Source: Omphiscola glabra
Taxonomy: Eukaryota > Mollusca > Gastropoda > Lymnaeidae
Assembly: GCA_964017045.1 (NCBI GenBank)
Contig: OZ024807.1
Location: 21,684,053-21,748,052, forward strand
Direction: 5' to 3'
Length of the DNA: 64,000 nt
Shown: in pieces, positions 27,201-37,800 of the stretch
How positions within the stretch are numbered: position 1 is the stretch's first letter
Layout: the number at the start of each line of letters is the position of its first letter
Notes under the pieces: generated by a model
Seen by the model: only the letters and a program-made list of their open reading frames with translations
What the model was told of the DNA's origin: nothing
The model's database searches: none
Translations under genes and position numbers: made by a program

Positions 27201-29008
27201 AGCGTTTAAAATAAACGAACATGTTTTTATTGATATATATTTAAAAACTTCATAATTTACGATATAATATTTATATATCGCTTACCTTCAAGTTTTTGAC
27301 ACACATAATATCTAGGTATACTGCAATTTTCATCTATCCAGACATATTTGTTTGAACTGTCGCAAAAAATCATTGTTGAACAATTTTTATTTCTCGGCGT
27401 TGCAGTTTCCCAATTGGTATATTTTGGCTAAAGTAACAAAAGTAAAGTTATTTGTGTGTTAATTATGAAAAATATCTGCAAGATTTAAAACAATGAAACA
27501 AAATACTCTCAACCTCATCTTCAATTAGTAAGTAGTTTATTTTTATTAAAGAACAAATTTCAGCGATAAACCTTTAGTTAGTCTAAACAGACATTCATCG
27601 ATTCGTCTCATATTTGGTCTTTTTTGTCAATTTAATAAAATACATGGAGCTATTTTGACTATTTGCAATAAAATGGAAAGTTTTGACATTGTAAGTTGTG
27701 TATATTTAATAAATTAAAAGTATAAACAAATTAGCCCTGTCTGAGAATAACATATTTTATCAATTAAGAGATTAACTTTTTGGACTTTTACCAATATGAC
27801 ACATGTCTACGAAACAATTCAATATCTGCTAGTGCAAGGATTCCTAACCAAGAGTACGTAGGTCTTAGATTGCAAGAAGACCATAAGTTTTTTTTTTATT
27901 ACCACATTTATCTTGGGTGTGTAAGATAAATAAGTTTTGAAATGCAGATGGGAGAGTAAATGCAACGCTGCAAAAAATGTTCAGAGACCTGTATTAGGGT
28001 TTTCACAAACTCTAGAAGAATGAAAGTGCTAGAGCAGTTGAAGAAAAGATTTAAACATTTCAAATTTAATTCATTTTTTAAAAATTCAGTTTACTAGACA
28101 AATTGTGGACATATGTAACAAAAATATTTAATTTTCAAACTATACATCAACAGTTAACATTAAGTAAGTTTTTTCTACCTAAGTAATAAATTGCTCCGAA
28201 TGTTGAAGAATTTTTTTGAAAAAAGACGTATTCTTACATATGTTGTTCGGCACGGACCGTTTTTGCATCTTTGTGTTGTCGTATTTAACCATATACCAGC
28301 GCCGAATGGCGTGATTGCACTTGAATGCATTTGTGCAAATATACCTTAAACAAAGAAGTTAAACATAGTTAGACTCGCAAGGGTTTCGAGTATGTTCGAT
28401 AAATATAATTTAGACGAGATGAGATTGCCTGATTAATTTCAATTTTTAAATAATAAAAATTGATTTAGCATCCTATTAGTGGTGATGATTTCGTTATGTA
28501 GAACACAATTGAAGACTTTAAATAAAGGTATTATAAAAAAGTTGTATTTAAAATTTTAAAAAAAAATTCTTAAACAAGTATGTCTTTCTTTAGTTGTATT
28601 TGCACGTTTCATATTTACCAACGAAATTACTTTGCATCTTTTCACTACATATTGTTAATATGAACGATGCATTATCATAGCAGTTCTTTTCAGCATCGAT
28701 CCAGTTTTTGGGAACATTATCGACATAAATGCAAGTTTCTCCTAACGAATGCCATCTCTCGGGACATGAAGCTGAACATATTTTTTTATAATTATTTTTT
28801 GTCTTTTTGAAGACTTTTTAAGTAATAACAAAGAATAAGAAATATACAAGCCGAATATTGATTTAAATATGTTCAATGACAAAGGGGTGATTGTTGGCAT
28901 ATTTTTAATTTATATATAGTTTATTGATTTTGTAAACATACCTTGAACGTTAGTTTTAGAGATGAACGACAAACAAAATAGAAGAGATACGTAAATCATT
29001 AGTTCCAT
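12941..29008 (-). CDS. C-type lectin / Ig-like single-pass receptor with ITIM-like tail (10 exons, 545 aa)
   Basis: Coding exons on the minus strand: 29008-28942, 28771-28619, 28344-28238, 27427-27286, 23248-22868, 17144-16839, 15557-15426, 13875-13826, 13461-13330, 13108-12941. Every junction is GT-AG. Introns are phase 1 except after exons 3, 8 and 9 (phase 0), and the summed length (1,638 nt) is an exact reading frame. Residues 1-about 18 are a signal peptide (MELMIYVSLLFCLSF...). Residues 24-157 are a C-type lectin domain: CPERW start, AGIWLN, and a WIDENC...YYVCQ end; no EPN or QPD motif, so ordinary sugar binding is doubtful. Residues about 188-284 are Ig-like, with cysteines in LTLSC and SFRC. 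Residues 284-385 form a cysteine-free beta-rich module with many N-glycosylation sites. Residues 400-425 are a transmembrane helix. The tail has LVYITV (Y462), LVYVTV (Y503) and VEYACV (Y538), all fitting the ITIM consensus. Family-level function (recognition receptor signalling through phosphatases) is inference. Confidence 0.85.
13282..13461 (-). other. alternative terminal form of receptor exon 9
   Basis: If the donor at 13329 (AAT then GTAACT) is not used, the frame reads on to a TAA at 13284-13282. That gives a 505-residue form with only the first ITIM-like motif (LVYITV), against three motifs when spliced to exon 10. Confidence 0.45.
14430..14722 (+). mobile_element. 3' end of a CR1/L2-type LINE
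   Basis: Encodes the conserved C-terminus of reverse-transcriptase polyproteins (VAPKLWNSLSQSLRS...FRKHLKTFLL). It ends in a (CAAT)n tail at 14,694-14,722, the usual microsatellite tail of such elements. It lies in receptor intron 8. Confidence 0.75.
15015..15413. mobile_element. probable solo LTR beside the receptor transmembrane exon
   Basis: Starts TGTGGCAATGTGCCA and ends CACTCGGCTACA (TG...CA), flanked by TCAT at 15011-15014 and 15414-15417. About 400 bp with an ATTAAA near the right end; no coding interior. The right edge is 8 bases from the exon 7 donor hexamer GTATGC. Confidence 0.55.
15660..16045 (-). mobile_element. 3' fragment of an RTE-like LINE
   Basis: The minus-strand translation has GRRRGRQRKRW, IKEWSGLKLGDA, REEWRRIV and SSVAPQRSKDYGT, the classic C-terminus of non-LTR retrotransposon ORF2. 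It ends in an ATG/CAT repeat tail (15,668-15,712). It lies in receptor intron 6. Confidence 0.8.
17911..18027 (-). other. candidate alternative exon in the lectin/Ig receptor gene
   Basis: The open segment of 117 bases is bounded by an AAAAG acceptor and a GTAAGAC donor, phase 1 on both sides, so it can be inserted between receptor exons 5 and 6 without shifting the frame. It encodes ESGTTVRIPMPELWHNHF and more, loosely like the start of exon 6 (WNGRYVYISLPF). The acceptor has a poor pyrimidine tract; it may be an exon relic. Confidence 0.3.
18110..18535. repeat. 29-bp minisatellite
   Basis: About 14 copies of a unit like ACAACACATGGGCACTGTAC plus CTCTCGGAC. Period 29, so three units rotate through all frames and give long spurious reading frames on both strands. 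It lies in receptor intron 5. Confidence 0.85.
18640..19330. repeat. degenerate GATCCCGAT minisatellite
   Basis: Dozens of imperfect copies of GGATCCCGATCCCGTTGG-like units (about 17-36 bp spacing), immediately next to the 29-bp array. GATCCC core repeated throughout. Confidence 0.75.
19330..22860. other. large part of receptor intron 5
   Basis: No supported exon. Two open stretches (plus 21,559-21,924; minus 22,830-22,495) translate to protein-like text that I cannot assign and that lack matching splice sites. Confidence 0.45.
24257..24300. repeat. (TA)n followed by (CAT)n
   Basis: A pure TA run, then CATCATCAT, which is the tail of the LINE fragment on the minus strand. Confidence 0.85.
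24295..26670 (-). mobile_element. degraded RTE-like LINE, longest copy
   Basis: Minus-strand pieces in order: linker near 26.6-26.4 kb, reverse-transcriptase motifs (VWPKSWTKSLITNLPKKGNL; KLRFADDKDG), EKTHLMTN...LGAIVSEEGLKTEL, and the REEW/SSVAPQQSKDLGT end. Frameshifts and stops throughout. A solo LTR is nested at 24,722-25,143. It lies in receptor intron 4. Confidence 0.8.
24722..25143 (+). mobile_element. solo LTR nested in the LINE
   Basis: 422 bp, TGTCAAGG...TTTTACA, with a perfect 5-bp TSD AAAGG (24,717-24,721 and 25,144-25,148) that splits the LINE's ...YAFESLT... codons. It contains a promoter-like TATAAAA at 24,844 and a poly(A) signal AATAAA at 25,033, as an LTR should. No internal region is present, so it arose by LTR-LTR recombination. 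Confidence 0.85.
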
Positions 29009-29879
29009 GATTTTATTTGACAAAATTTATGGATCTGGAAGGAAAGAAATAACAGTACATAATTGAATGCTGTATGCAGCAAGATGGATTTTTTTTCAAA
29101 ACATTTTTGATACATAGCCATTTTGTGTATCCTCCTATAAATTAATTAATTTTTTTTTAAATTATTTATATGATTTGAATATTGTGACGAACGTATCCAC
29201 AATAAATGCGAAGTCAAAACTTACCAATACAATATTAGAAACCATGAAATCGCCAAAATAAATTTTAATTATAACATAATTTACAAGCTACATTAAAACA
29301 AAATATATATAACATTGAGACCTAATCGTAAAGACTATAATATATTTAAAACATGTTTTTATAATTTTTTTTTCAAGATAATAATTTCAAATCCTTGCAA
29401 TGAATCAATGCTTGAAATAGAAATCGGATGCATGTCTGTTTCATCCTATTCATCTGGCTAAATACACACTTTAATATTTACAGTTTACTAATGCAAAATC
29501 CAAATTTGTCCAACATATTATTGAAACACTTTTCAACTCATTGAGATCCTAGCTTCAGTCATCTCTCGTGTACTTAGAAACTTATATCACACCATCAACA
29601 AATGTCACATATCACTTGATGAGTTTGCGTTGATACTTGACAATGATGTGCATTCATTAACGAGACCTGAATTCGTGTTTAGCTGATCTTAATGGATACT
29701 TAAGTATTACAGTGATAAATGTGTGGGTGTTTGTTGTTTGAAGGATTGGTAGAATAATATATTAGTATAAAATTATTTTATATACATTTCAAAAATTATA
29801 TTAAGAATGTTTTCATAGAAAAAAAATGTATGTCTACTCATTAAGAAGAATGCCGAATATGAAAATTTGATGCAGCCAG

Positions 29880-30660
29880 TTTATTATTTCCTACTTGCTA
29901 ACAGTCCAGAAGCTGAATTGTTGACGAAAGTGATTTGTAAAAAAGGAGATTAAATTGATGGAAGACTCCATCATTATGTTTCTCAACATGGAAGATAAGA
30001 ACCTATCGTCATGGATTTGACACCAACTTATAATAGATGACGATGTGATAAAGACTGTCAATATTGACGAAGAACTCTCCTGACACAACAGTATCATTGC
30101 CTACTGGTGGATAGTGATACCATCAAGGAAGACTAACTACACATTTTAATGTGAGGGAAAACCCACATATGAATTTAGGCAGTACGGTTTTGGATTCCCT
30201 GTAAAAGTACAGTCGTTGACTACACTGAGCCCCCTTCATTGGAATTGAAGACAATTCTAAGACATATTCAGCGTATATACTCACCTCTCCATTCGACTCC
30301 AGTGTAGAAAAATGGCCCTAGACCAAGAATTATCCGGTGTTCCCAACATCGATGCAGTATACACTTTGGAAGACTTTCTTGTTAGCGCGTGACCCGATCA
30401 AGAAAATCGACCTTCATGCGTGGATCCTCAATTATTGGGAAGAATGATAACGGTCAACGACAGCTGGACCAAAGTCGATGATTAACTTTTTTTAAACATA
30501 GACTGCCTACAATTACAATATCCTGCAAGCGCTGCTACTCTATCAATTCATACGAACTTTCATGTCAGGATGAGACAGACTATGAATTGAGCGAGCTCAC
30601 TCAGTCACGTCTGTCAACAAAAATGACGCTAAAAACGTATTTACAGAAAAACCACATAGA
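29880..30660 (+). pseudogene. degraded coding remnant of unknown origin, possibly transposon-derived
   Basis: Plus-strand stretches such as YYFLLANSPEAELLTKVICK, then later DAVYTLEDFLVSA, look protein-like across two frames with several stops. Composition is less AT-rich than the flanks. I do not recognise the family. Confidence 0.3.
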
Positions 30661-31704
30661 TTGCTAAGTAGAAAGAAAGTATTTTCATTTAAAATATATT
30701 AATTTTATGTCTCTTCTAGATTCATTGTCTGATTTTCCAAATGGTATATTGTGTGTTTTCTATCTAGATAAAAACTTTGAAGCAACACTTATGACATCAT
30801 CCTTAATTTAAAAAAAAAAAAATAAAATAGTCAAATTGCATTTTAAAAACAGTAGACACAAATTATATGATTTTTAATAAGTAAAACGTGCATATTGATG
30901 TGTCACTATTCCGTACACAGTAAAATCAGTCAGGAAATGAGTTACATGAATAAATATGTTGTTCTGGGAAAGGAAGTAAAAAGAACTGAATGGTAAACTT
31001 TAGAAACATAGCACTAGCTATCATCATCTAAGTGCTTAAATATTCATGTTATGAGTCCAGGCACTTTTATAAGTTATAAATGTGGGATCCACTTAAAACA
31101 TTTTTTAAAAAATGGCAATGATAACTCTATATCAGCGTACCAAAGTGTAAAAATATTATCTTGAAAAATTACCCAATTCAGATAAAGTTATAAAGAAAAA
31201 CATCAATAAATGAGTTTCATTAAAAGAATAGCTCCAAATTTTTCAATTTAAAAGATCTCTTTATAAAATAATTGTGAAATTTTTCGTCGCAGCAAAAAAT
31301 CGTAAAAAGTTTTCTATTAAAAAGTACAATTTCCTCTACTTTTCTTAACACATACATGTGGAAAAGATTTTAAGATCTGATGAGGACTATAAAGTGTTAA
31401 GGTAAAGATCTCGTTGGTTTGCAGATGTTTTATATTTATAAATGTATAACACAGCCAGACCATAGCCATAAAAGTAAAAACGTATAAATAATCAACATGT
31501 TGCAGTAAATTAAAAGGGAAGTGAAATAACATATAACCTAATAAAAAAGCTGTACACTAAAACACTTATAAATGGAACACTACATGTAAGTGTACTTTAA
31601 TAAACAGGAGGTGTGTTATTGTTCATTTATCATTGACATAAAGAGTGATGCAATAACTTCTTGTCATTTCTATTTTAATGCGATAAATTAATCAATAAAT
31701 AGAT

Positions 31705-32475
31705 GGACTGAATTCAAGGGAAGAAGACCTAGTCAACCTATTGAAGCGTTTTGACAAGACTTCATGCAATTTAGTGAAGAAAAGACACAATTGATGAAAT
31801 ATAACAGCACCAGTATCGCCACTGAAATTAAGGTCGGGGATGAAAGATTAGAGACAGTAGGCGGCTTCAAGTATCCAGGAGCAATAGCCTCTGAAGAAGG
31901 CTCCAAGACCGAATTGATTTCTAGGAATGCTCAGACCACAACAGAACTAAAGGGGCTTAAGAAAATATGGAATGACAAAAATATAGCTCCCAGCACCAAT
32001 ATAAGGCTGATGCGCTCACTAGTCCTCTCCATTTTCCTGTATGCCTTTGAGTCCTGGACATAAGCAGAACTTGAAAGAAAAATAAAAGCGATGGAGATGA
32101 GATGTTTCAAAAGCATTCTTGGAATCTCTAACAGAGACCATATCTCTAACGAACAAGTACACGAAAGTATTCGTCCAGCTATTGGGCAGTATGATAACCA
32201 CATGGTGATCTTAAAAATACGCAAACTGGAATGGTATGGCCACGTGATAAGAAAACAAGGCCGCTGCCAAAGATATCATGCTGGGCACAACGAGAGGAGA
32301 GAGAAGAAGAGGAAGACAGAGAAAAAGATGAGAAGATAATATCAAAGAGTGGATATGACTAAAACTAGGTGATGCTCTGCGTATTGCAGAAAACAGAGAG
32401 TAATGGAGACAAATAGTTTGTATGTCATTTGTGGCGCCCCAAAGGTCAAATGACTAAGGGACATGATCATGATGT
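31705..32475 (+). mobile_element. 3' fragment of an RTE-like LINE
   Basis: Plus-strand EEKTQLMKYN, SEEGSKTELISRNAQTTTEL, KIKAMEMRCFKSILGISNRD and KLEWYGHVIRKQGR, with in-frame stops, ending near GACATGATCATGATG. Same family as the copies at 15.7 and 24.3-26.7 kb. It lies between the two divergent immune-like genes. Confidence 0.8.
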
Positions 32476-32479
32476 TGGA

Positions 32480-33960
32480 ACAATTAAAAAGTAGAGTTTT
32501 TAAAATAGTTTTCTCGTCTACTGTTTGTCTTAATGCAATTTCTTTCCAAACGTTTCAGTTTGGTTAACAGGTGGACAAAGTTTCCATTGCATTACTGACC
32601 GGTTCCAGATTTATTATTCCTTCTTCTTTTTATGTGTCCTAAAATATGTCATGAAATTTATGATTTTAATCCGTAATCAGCAAATTTAATAGGACTCTAA
32701 TTAACAGATGCTGTTTGGTACTAACCATTAATAGTTTCCATTTTTCGTTAAGCCTGGATTAAAATATATTTACTCATTAACCGTACTTTAAACGGCTTAG
32801 TGACGTCACCTGCTAATTACAGTACCAGTCGTGATCCCCATTTAAGGATGACCCAAAACTTTGGAATTTTAGACACATTTCCTGTGAGATGATTCTAACA
32901 CATGATTGCCACATTTTGCAGATGTAATTGTATAACATTATAGCAAACATTTCCGAAAAAAGTGGCAGTTAATATGTAACAAAGATAAACTTAAATGGCC
33001 TATTATTTTTAATATATTTATAACATAAGCTTTAATTACGAATATAGAATACATGTTGGAGGAAAAGCATTGTAGCTTACAGTAGCAATGTCTGTTTAAT
33101 GAGAAATGTGGTCATGCATTTAACTTACAAGCAAATCGAAGTGTGACTTGATTGTAGACAGTGCTACTTGCGAAGAGAACAAATATTCAATCTGTTTCAG
33201 TCATTTGTCTTAAAAACGCTCATATACGTAAAGCCTGTTTCGCAGAGACAAGTGGAAGGACATGGGAAAAGAACTAATTTGTCAATTTCAGCAAATTCAT
33301 GACATTCTTTTTTGACATGAATCCTCGATTTTTTAAGAAAACTTGTGCCTGGCATTTTAAATGATTTACATAGATTGGAAATATGCCAAGGATTTCTTGT
33401 GTTAATTCTAGAAAAAAAACTGCATAAGGGCACTAACTATGCTTTTCTTCATAAAAAATAGTTTTTACATTTTGATGTTTGTTTTTTTTTTTTTGCTACC
33501 GAATTTATTTTGACGCTTAAAGCTTGTTTCAAACAGTATGTGACTTCCTGTATTATCTTGCAAAAAGTATGTGTTTTATATGCTCCAGGACCATGCTATT
33601 GTCTGAAATATTCACTTTTGTGATGGAGTTCTCCCACTCTGCCCCTTACGCTCTCATTTTCACTAACAGTAAACTTGTCTGTTCGTAAAGTGTCATTTTT
33701 CATTTTGGTGGCTACGTTTTTTTGACAAATTCCGCTCAATAGAAATTCGTAAATAGCCCTATTGTGAAGCGCCAATATAATATTAGTGTCTTATTAAGCA
33801 GTGCTCAATTTTATCTTATTAAGAATAAATATCATCATTAAAATTCCCTTTTAATATATGGACGTGCCTGAATAAAAGTACTGCATTTTTTTAAATATTA
33901 TTATGTTAGATTACATTTAATGCAATAATACCAAATTGGTTTTTTTTTAAATATACGGTT
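32480..33960. other. intergenic region between divergent receptor and C1q-like genes
   Basis: No coding signal recognised. It may hold the C1q-like gene promoter, but no clear TATA box was seen near the ATG. Confidence 0.4.
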
Positions 33961-33965
33961 AAAAA

Positions 33966-36900
33966 ATGTCAATCCTTAAAATAATCATTTTGTTTCTACA
34001 GCTGATGGGAGTAGAAGAATTGTCGACAAATATTGTTGACTTAAGATTAATTAGAAGTAAATCAAAAGAAAATTCAAGTCATTCTATTTTTATTTTATTT
34101 ATTCATCTAATATTTATCAAGCTATTTATATCAGATCACCTACTTTCAGTTTCTTTTACAACTTCTTTGTTTTAAAGTGATTTTCAGAGATAGAAGTCTG
34201 ATGATGATAAGTGAAATGCAATATTATAGATTAGAGCTTTTTCTTTTATAGATTCTTATCATCGTCATCATTTTGGAGGAATGTACAAATTCGATAAACC
34301 AATAAAAATGTTTATTATCAAGGCTTACTTTCGATCTTAAGTTCATATTGCTTTGGGAATTCCCAGTCATATTCTATATGACAAACCAAATCGGGAAACT
34401 GAGAGATTATTTGTTCTAAAATTATTAGAATTAATGTATTAAACTTTTAGTCGAGGATCAGGTAATAATAATTAGAAAATAGGTTTGTAATATTGCTGTT
34501 TATTTTTCACTACATTCTTCTTCTTCTATATATTAAGGGCCCACGATCAATTTATTGATCATTATGGCACTCAATGACACATTGTATCACGCTAAAATAG
34601 TGTCATCAACATAATCTCGTATGCATACAAACATTACCCATGGCCTGCTAACTCTGTTAGATTACTGTAAAAAACGCAGACCTCGCTTCAAGATGCATAC
34701 TGGGCATGACACAGCATGTGCCGTGGGGTGCCTATCAGAGGCGTTGAGGAGGGTGGTGGTCCACCACTGGCGGGACTTTCCTTCATATGAAGGGATGGCA
34801 TTTTCAAAAAATGCAGTTTTTCGTGGAAGTTGGCGCACATATATTGGTGCAACCTTATCATCTGTATCCCTAACTAGGCCACGGACACTTAGGGTCGGTT
34901 CACACGATCAAATTTTCCTTCAAGCATTTGATGCAATTCGTGTATGAAGCCTTGTCACGACTTTCTATTTGATCAAATTCCCCAAAAAAGAAACCACGCA
35001 CAACATAATGTGATCATACAACAATTTCACGCAAAATTTAATCGTGTGAACACACGTTTATTTTCCAAATCAATTTGTATAAAAATAGGAGTCTATGGAT
35101 TGAAACGTGTTTGTTATTACAGATGCGTCATTTATCCTTAGTACGCTTCTAGTTCCTATATATAGAGCATATAAATTAAAATGTCCAATTCTAGGCAACA
35201 TTTTAATGTTGTGAAAAATTATGAACTATTTTATTTTGTTTTGAATATCACGTTCATAATTTGCGTCATCCTGGAATTTATTGTTCAAAAGCCCATGTTT
35301 ACAAATTATAATTATTAAACGTAATTTGCGGTTCTGTTAAAGTTTCTAATGACAAGATACATTTCGTATTGCTATATAGGACTACACTATAACAGAAAAT
35401 GTATTGACTAACTTTGCACGAGAGGGCTGTCACAATGGCTTTGTGCTTCAAGCACTTATGCGCTATTTTAATGAATATGTTTAACAAAAAAAAAATTCCT
35501 GTTATTTGTTTATGTTTCAGAGATACAAACAATTAATTTAGAATACAGAATGACAGCATCCACCGAGCAAAATAAGATGTGTCACAAAATCCTAACACAG
35601 CAAGTAGCTGCACTCCAGGAGGTAACAGAATATCACAACAAAACGTTGTTGGCCTTTTCAATCAAGGTAATCTACCAAATTATATGGCCACATGATTATA
35701 GAAGAAATAAAAATGGGTAAAGGTTATTTTTGTAATTATTTAGCTTTTGTATACATTTATGATTCTTCAAATAGATTAAATATCTTTAACGAAGCAGATT
35801 AATTTCGTTCTGATTTTTTTAAGGATTAAAAAGGGGAGCTATCATTGACACTTGAGTAAAAAAATAGACTTTTTTTTAATATAGGTTTTAATAAAACTTG
35901 TATAATTTAGAAATAACACTTTTTTCCCTATGTTAAGTATGCATGAAATATATTAACATGAACCTGTTTAATATATATATATATATATTAACACATTTAA
36001 AAACGAATTGTACCTATTCATAATGCATATTAATAATCTAAAATTAAAAATGGAAATGCCTGATTGGATTATAAAAAAAATGTAAAATGTTTGATCTGTG
36101 AATGGATAATTTTATTTAAATACTTTACAGGTTCAATCAGGTTCGCTGTCTTTAGATGTTGAAGATAAGAAATTTCAAGATAGATTTGAACATATGTACG
36201 CACTTGTTCAACGGATTATTGTGTACATCCTCTCAAAGACCAATGAGTTTAAAGGTAATCCTACTCTTCAACATAACATCAGCACAAGTGGTCTTGAAAT
36301 GAAAAAAAAAGAATTAGAAATGGTTTCACTAAAAAAATAACACCAAGTAATACCTTCAATTAAAAATTCAAATTATCTGTATAATAAGCAGAAATCACAT
36401 TAATTCAATTTAATAATGAAAAAACATATGTTTAAACTTGAAAATAAAAGACAATTAAGTGGACGTTTCGGCTCGATGCTTTCTTCAGAAGACAACGCAA
36501 TACAATTGTTTAAAAATAAACATAACAAATGAAACTAATTTTCTCGAAAATCTATTTAAATTGAATGTAGGTCAATGTTCAGAGCGGTAAGCGCTCCATT
36601 TCAATGCTGAAAGATACGTTATCGTTTAATACAGCAAACAACATGTACATGTGTGTTTGTATATTTTTACGAGAATCTGTGTGCTATGAATGGATTACCT
36701 AATAATAATAATTGTTCAAACACATTCAAAATTAAGTCAATTGTGGCTAGGACATTCGGGTAGGACATACGACCCTTTCGGAAAAAGGCGTCCTCTGATA
36801 TTTAATGGGTCACAAAATTGTGATGTGGAAAATAAATCTCACTATCAACTTTTAATGCATTGGGCACTGAACCGAAAAGTTTCAGGGTTCCTACAACAAA

Positions 36901-37769
36901 TATGAGATGGTTTTGATTGTTATGTAAAAAGTGTTTCGCTCTTAAGTATGGCTCATATATATTATAGTTATGTTTTGGAACAATAGAAGTTTGAAGATGA
37001 AATGAATAATTACTTTTTTGTATTTATTAAAGACACACTGTGTTATGATTAAAATAATCGTATATATTCCAATGTCATACACATGTTTCTCACTTTAAAG
37101 GTGCAATAAATAAAGGAAATGAAAATCAAATGTTCTTACAATCTGCATCAAGTTACAGCGCCCAACCAGCTTTTAAATTAGAGGAGAACCATCAAGAAAA
37201 TGGTAACGAACTAAAAAAACGTGCAACTAAAATATAAATCTTAAATGAGTATTCCTTTTTAATGTATACATACATTTTTAAAAGGTAAATTTGTTAAAAA
37301 GTAAATACATTTTTTTTTAAAAATATATGCTTCTAAATAATGAAAATATAGAAATCATCCTACCTGGCTGGCCCGGGAGAGGGGGGGGGAAGTTCGACCA
37401 AGCTGGATTAAAGTTCTCGGGGTTATGATAACATAAATGTATATACATCATATGTGTGTGTATGTCTAAATGGGCTCACTTTTGGGAATAGATATGTGTA
37501 CAATTTGACTGTTGACTGTGCCCCCCCCCCCCCCCGCATGATTTAGGCTAACCTAACCATTTGAAAATACACTACGTCACATTTATTTTCTTTAACTTAA
37601 AATATATCAGCACGTATTTGTTTTCTTCCTCAATAGCTTTCTTTGAAGAAGAAATAAATATTTGTTTTTAGGAAATTTGAATTGGCACTAAATTTTGTAA
37701 GTCTGGTAGGATTTTATTATGAACATTTTTTTGTGTGGGTATTAGACAGTTAATGATTTTCTACTTTAT

Positions 37770-37800
<31 letters not shown>

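Noticed and set aside
34621..34947. 108-codon plus-strand frame in intron 1 of the C1q-like gene
   Set aside because: Overlaps an inverted-repeat MITE-like element; translation resembles no gene family.
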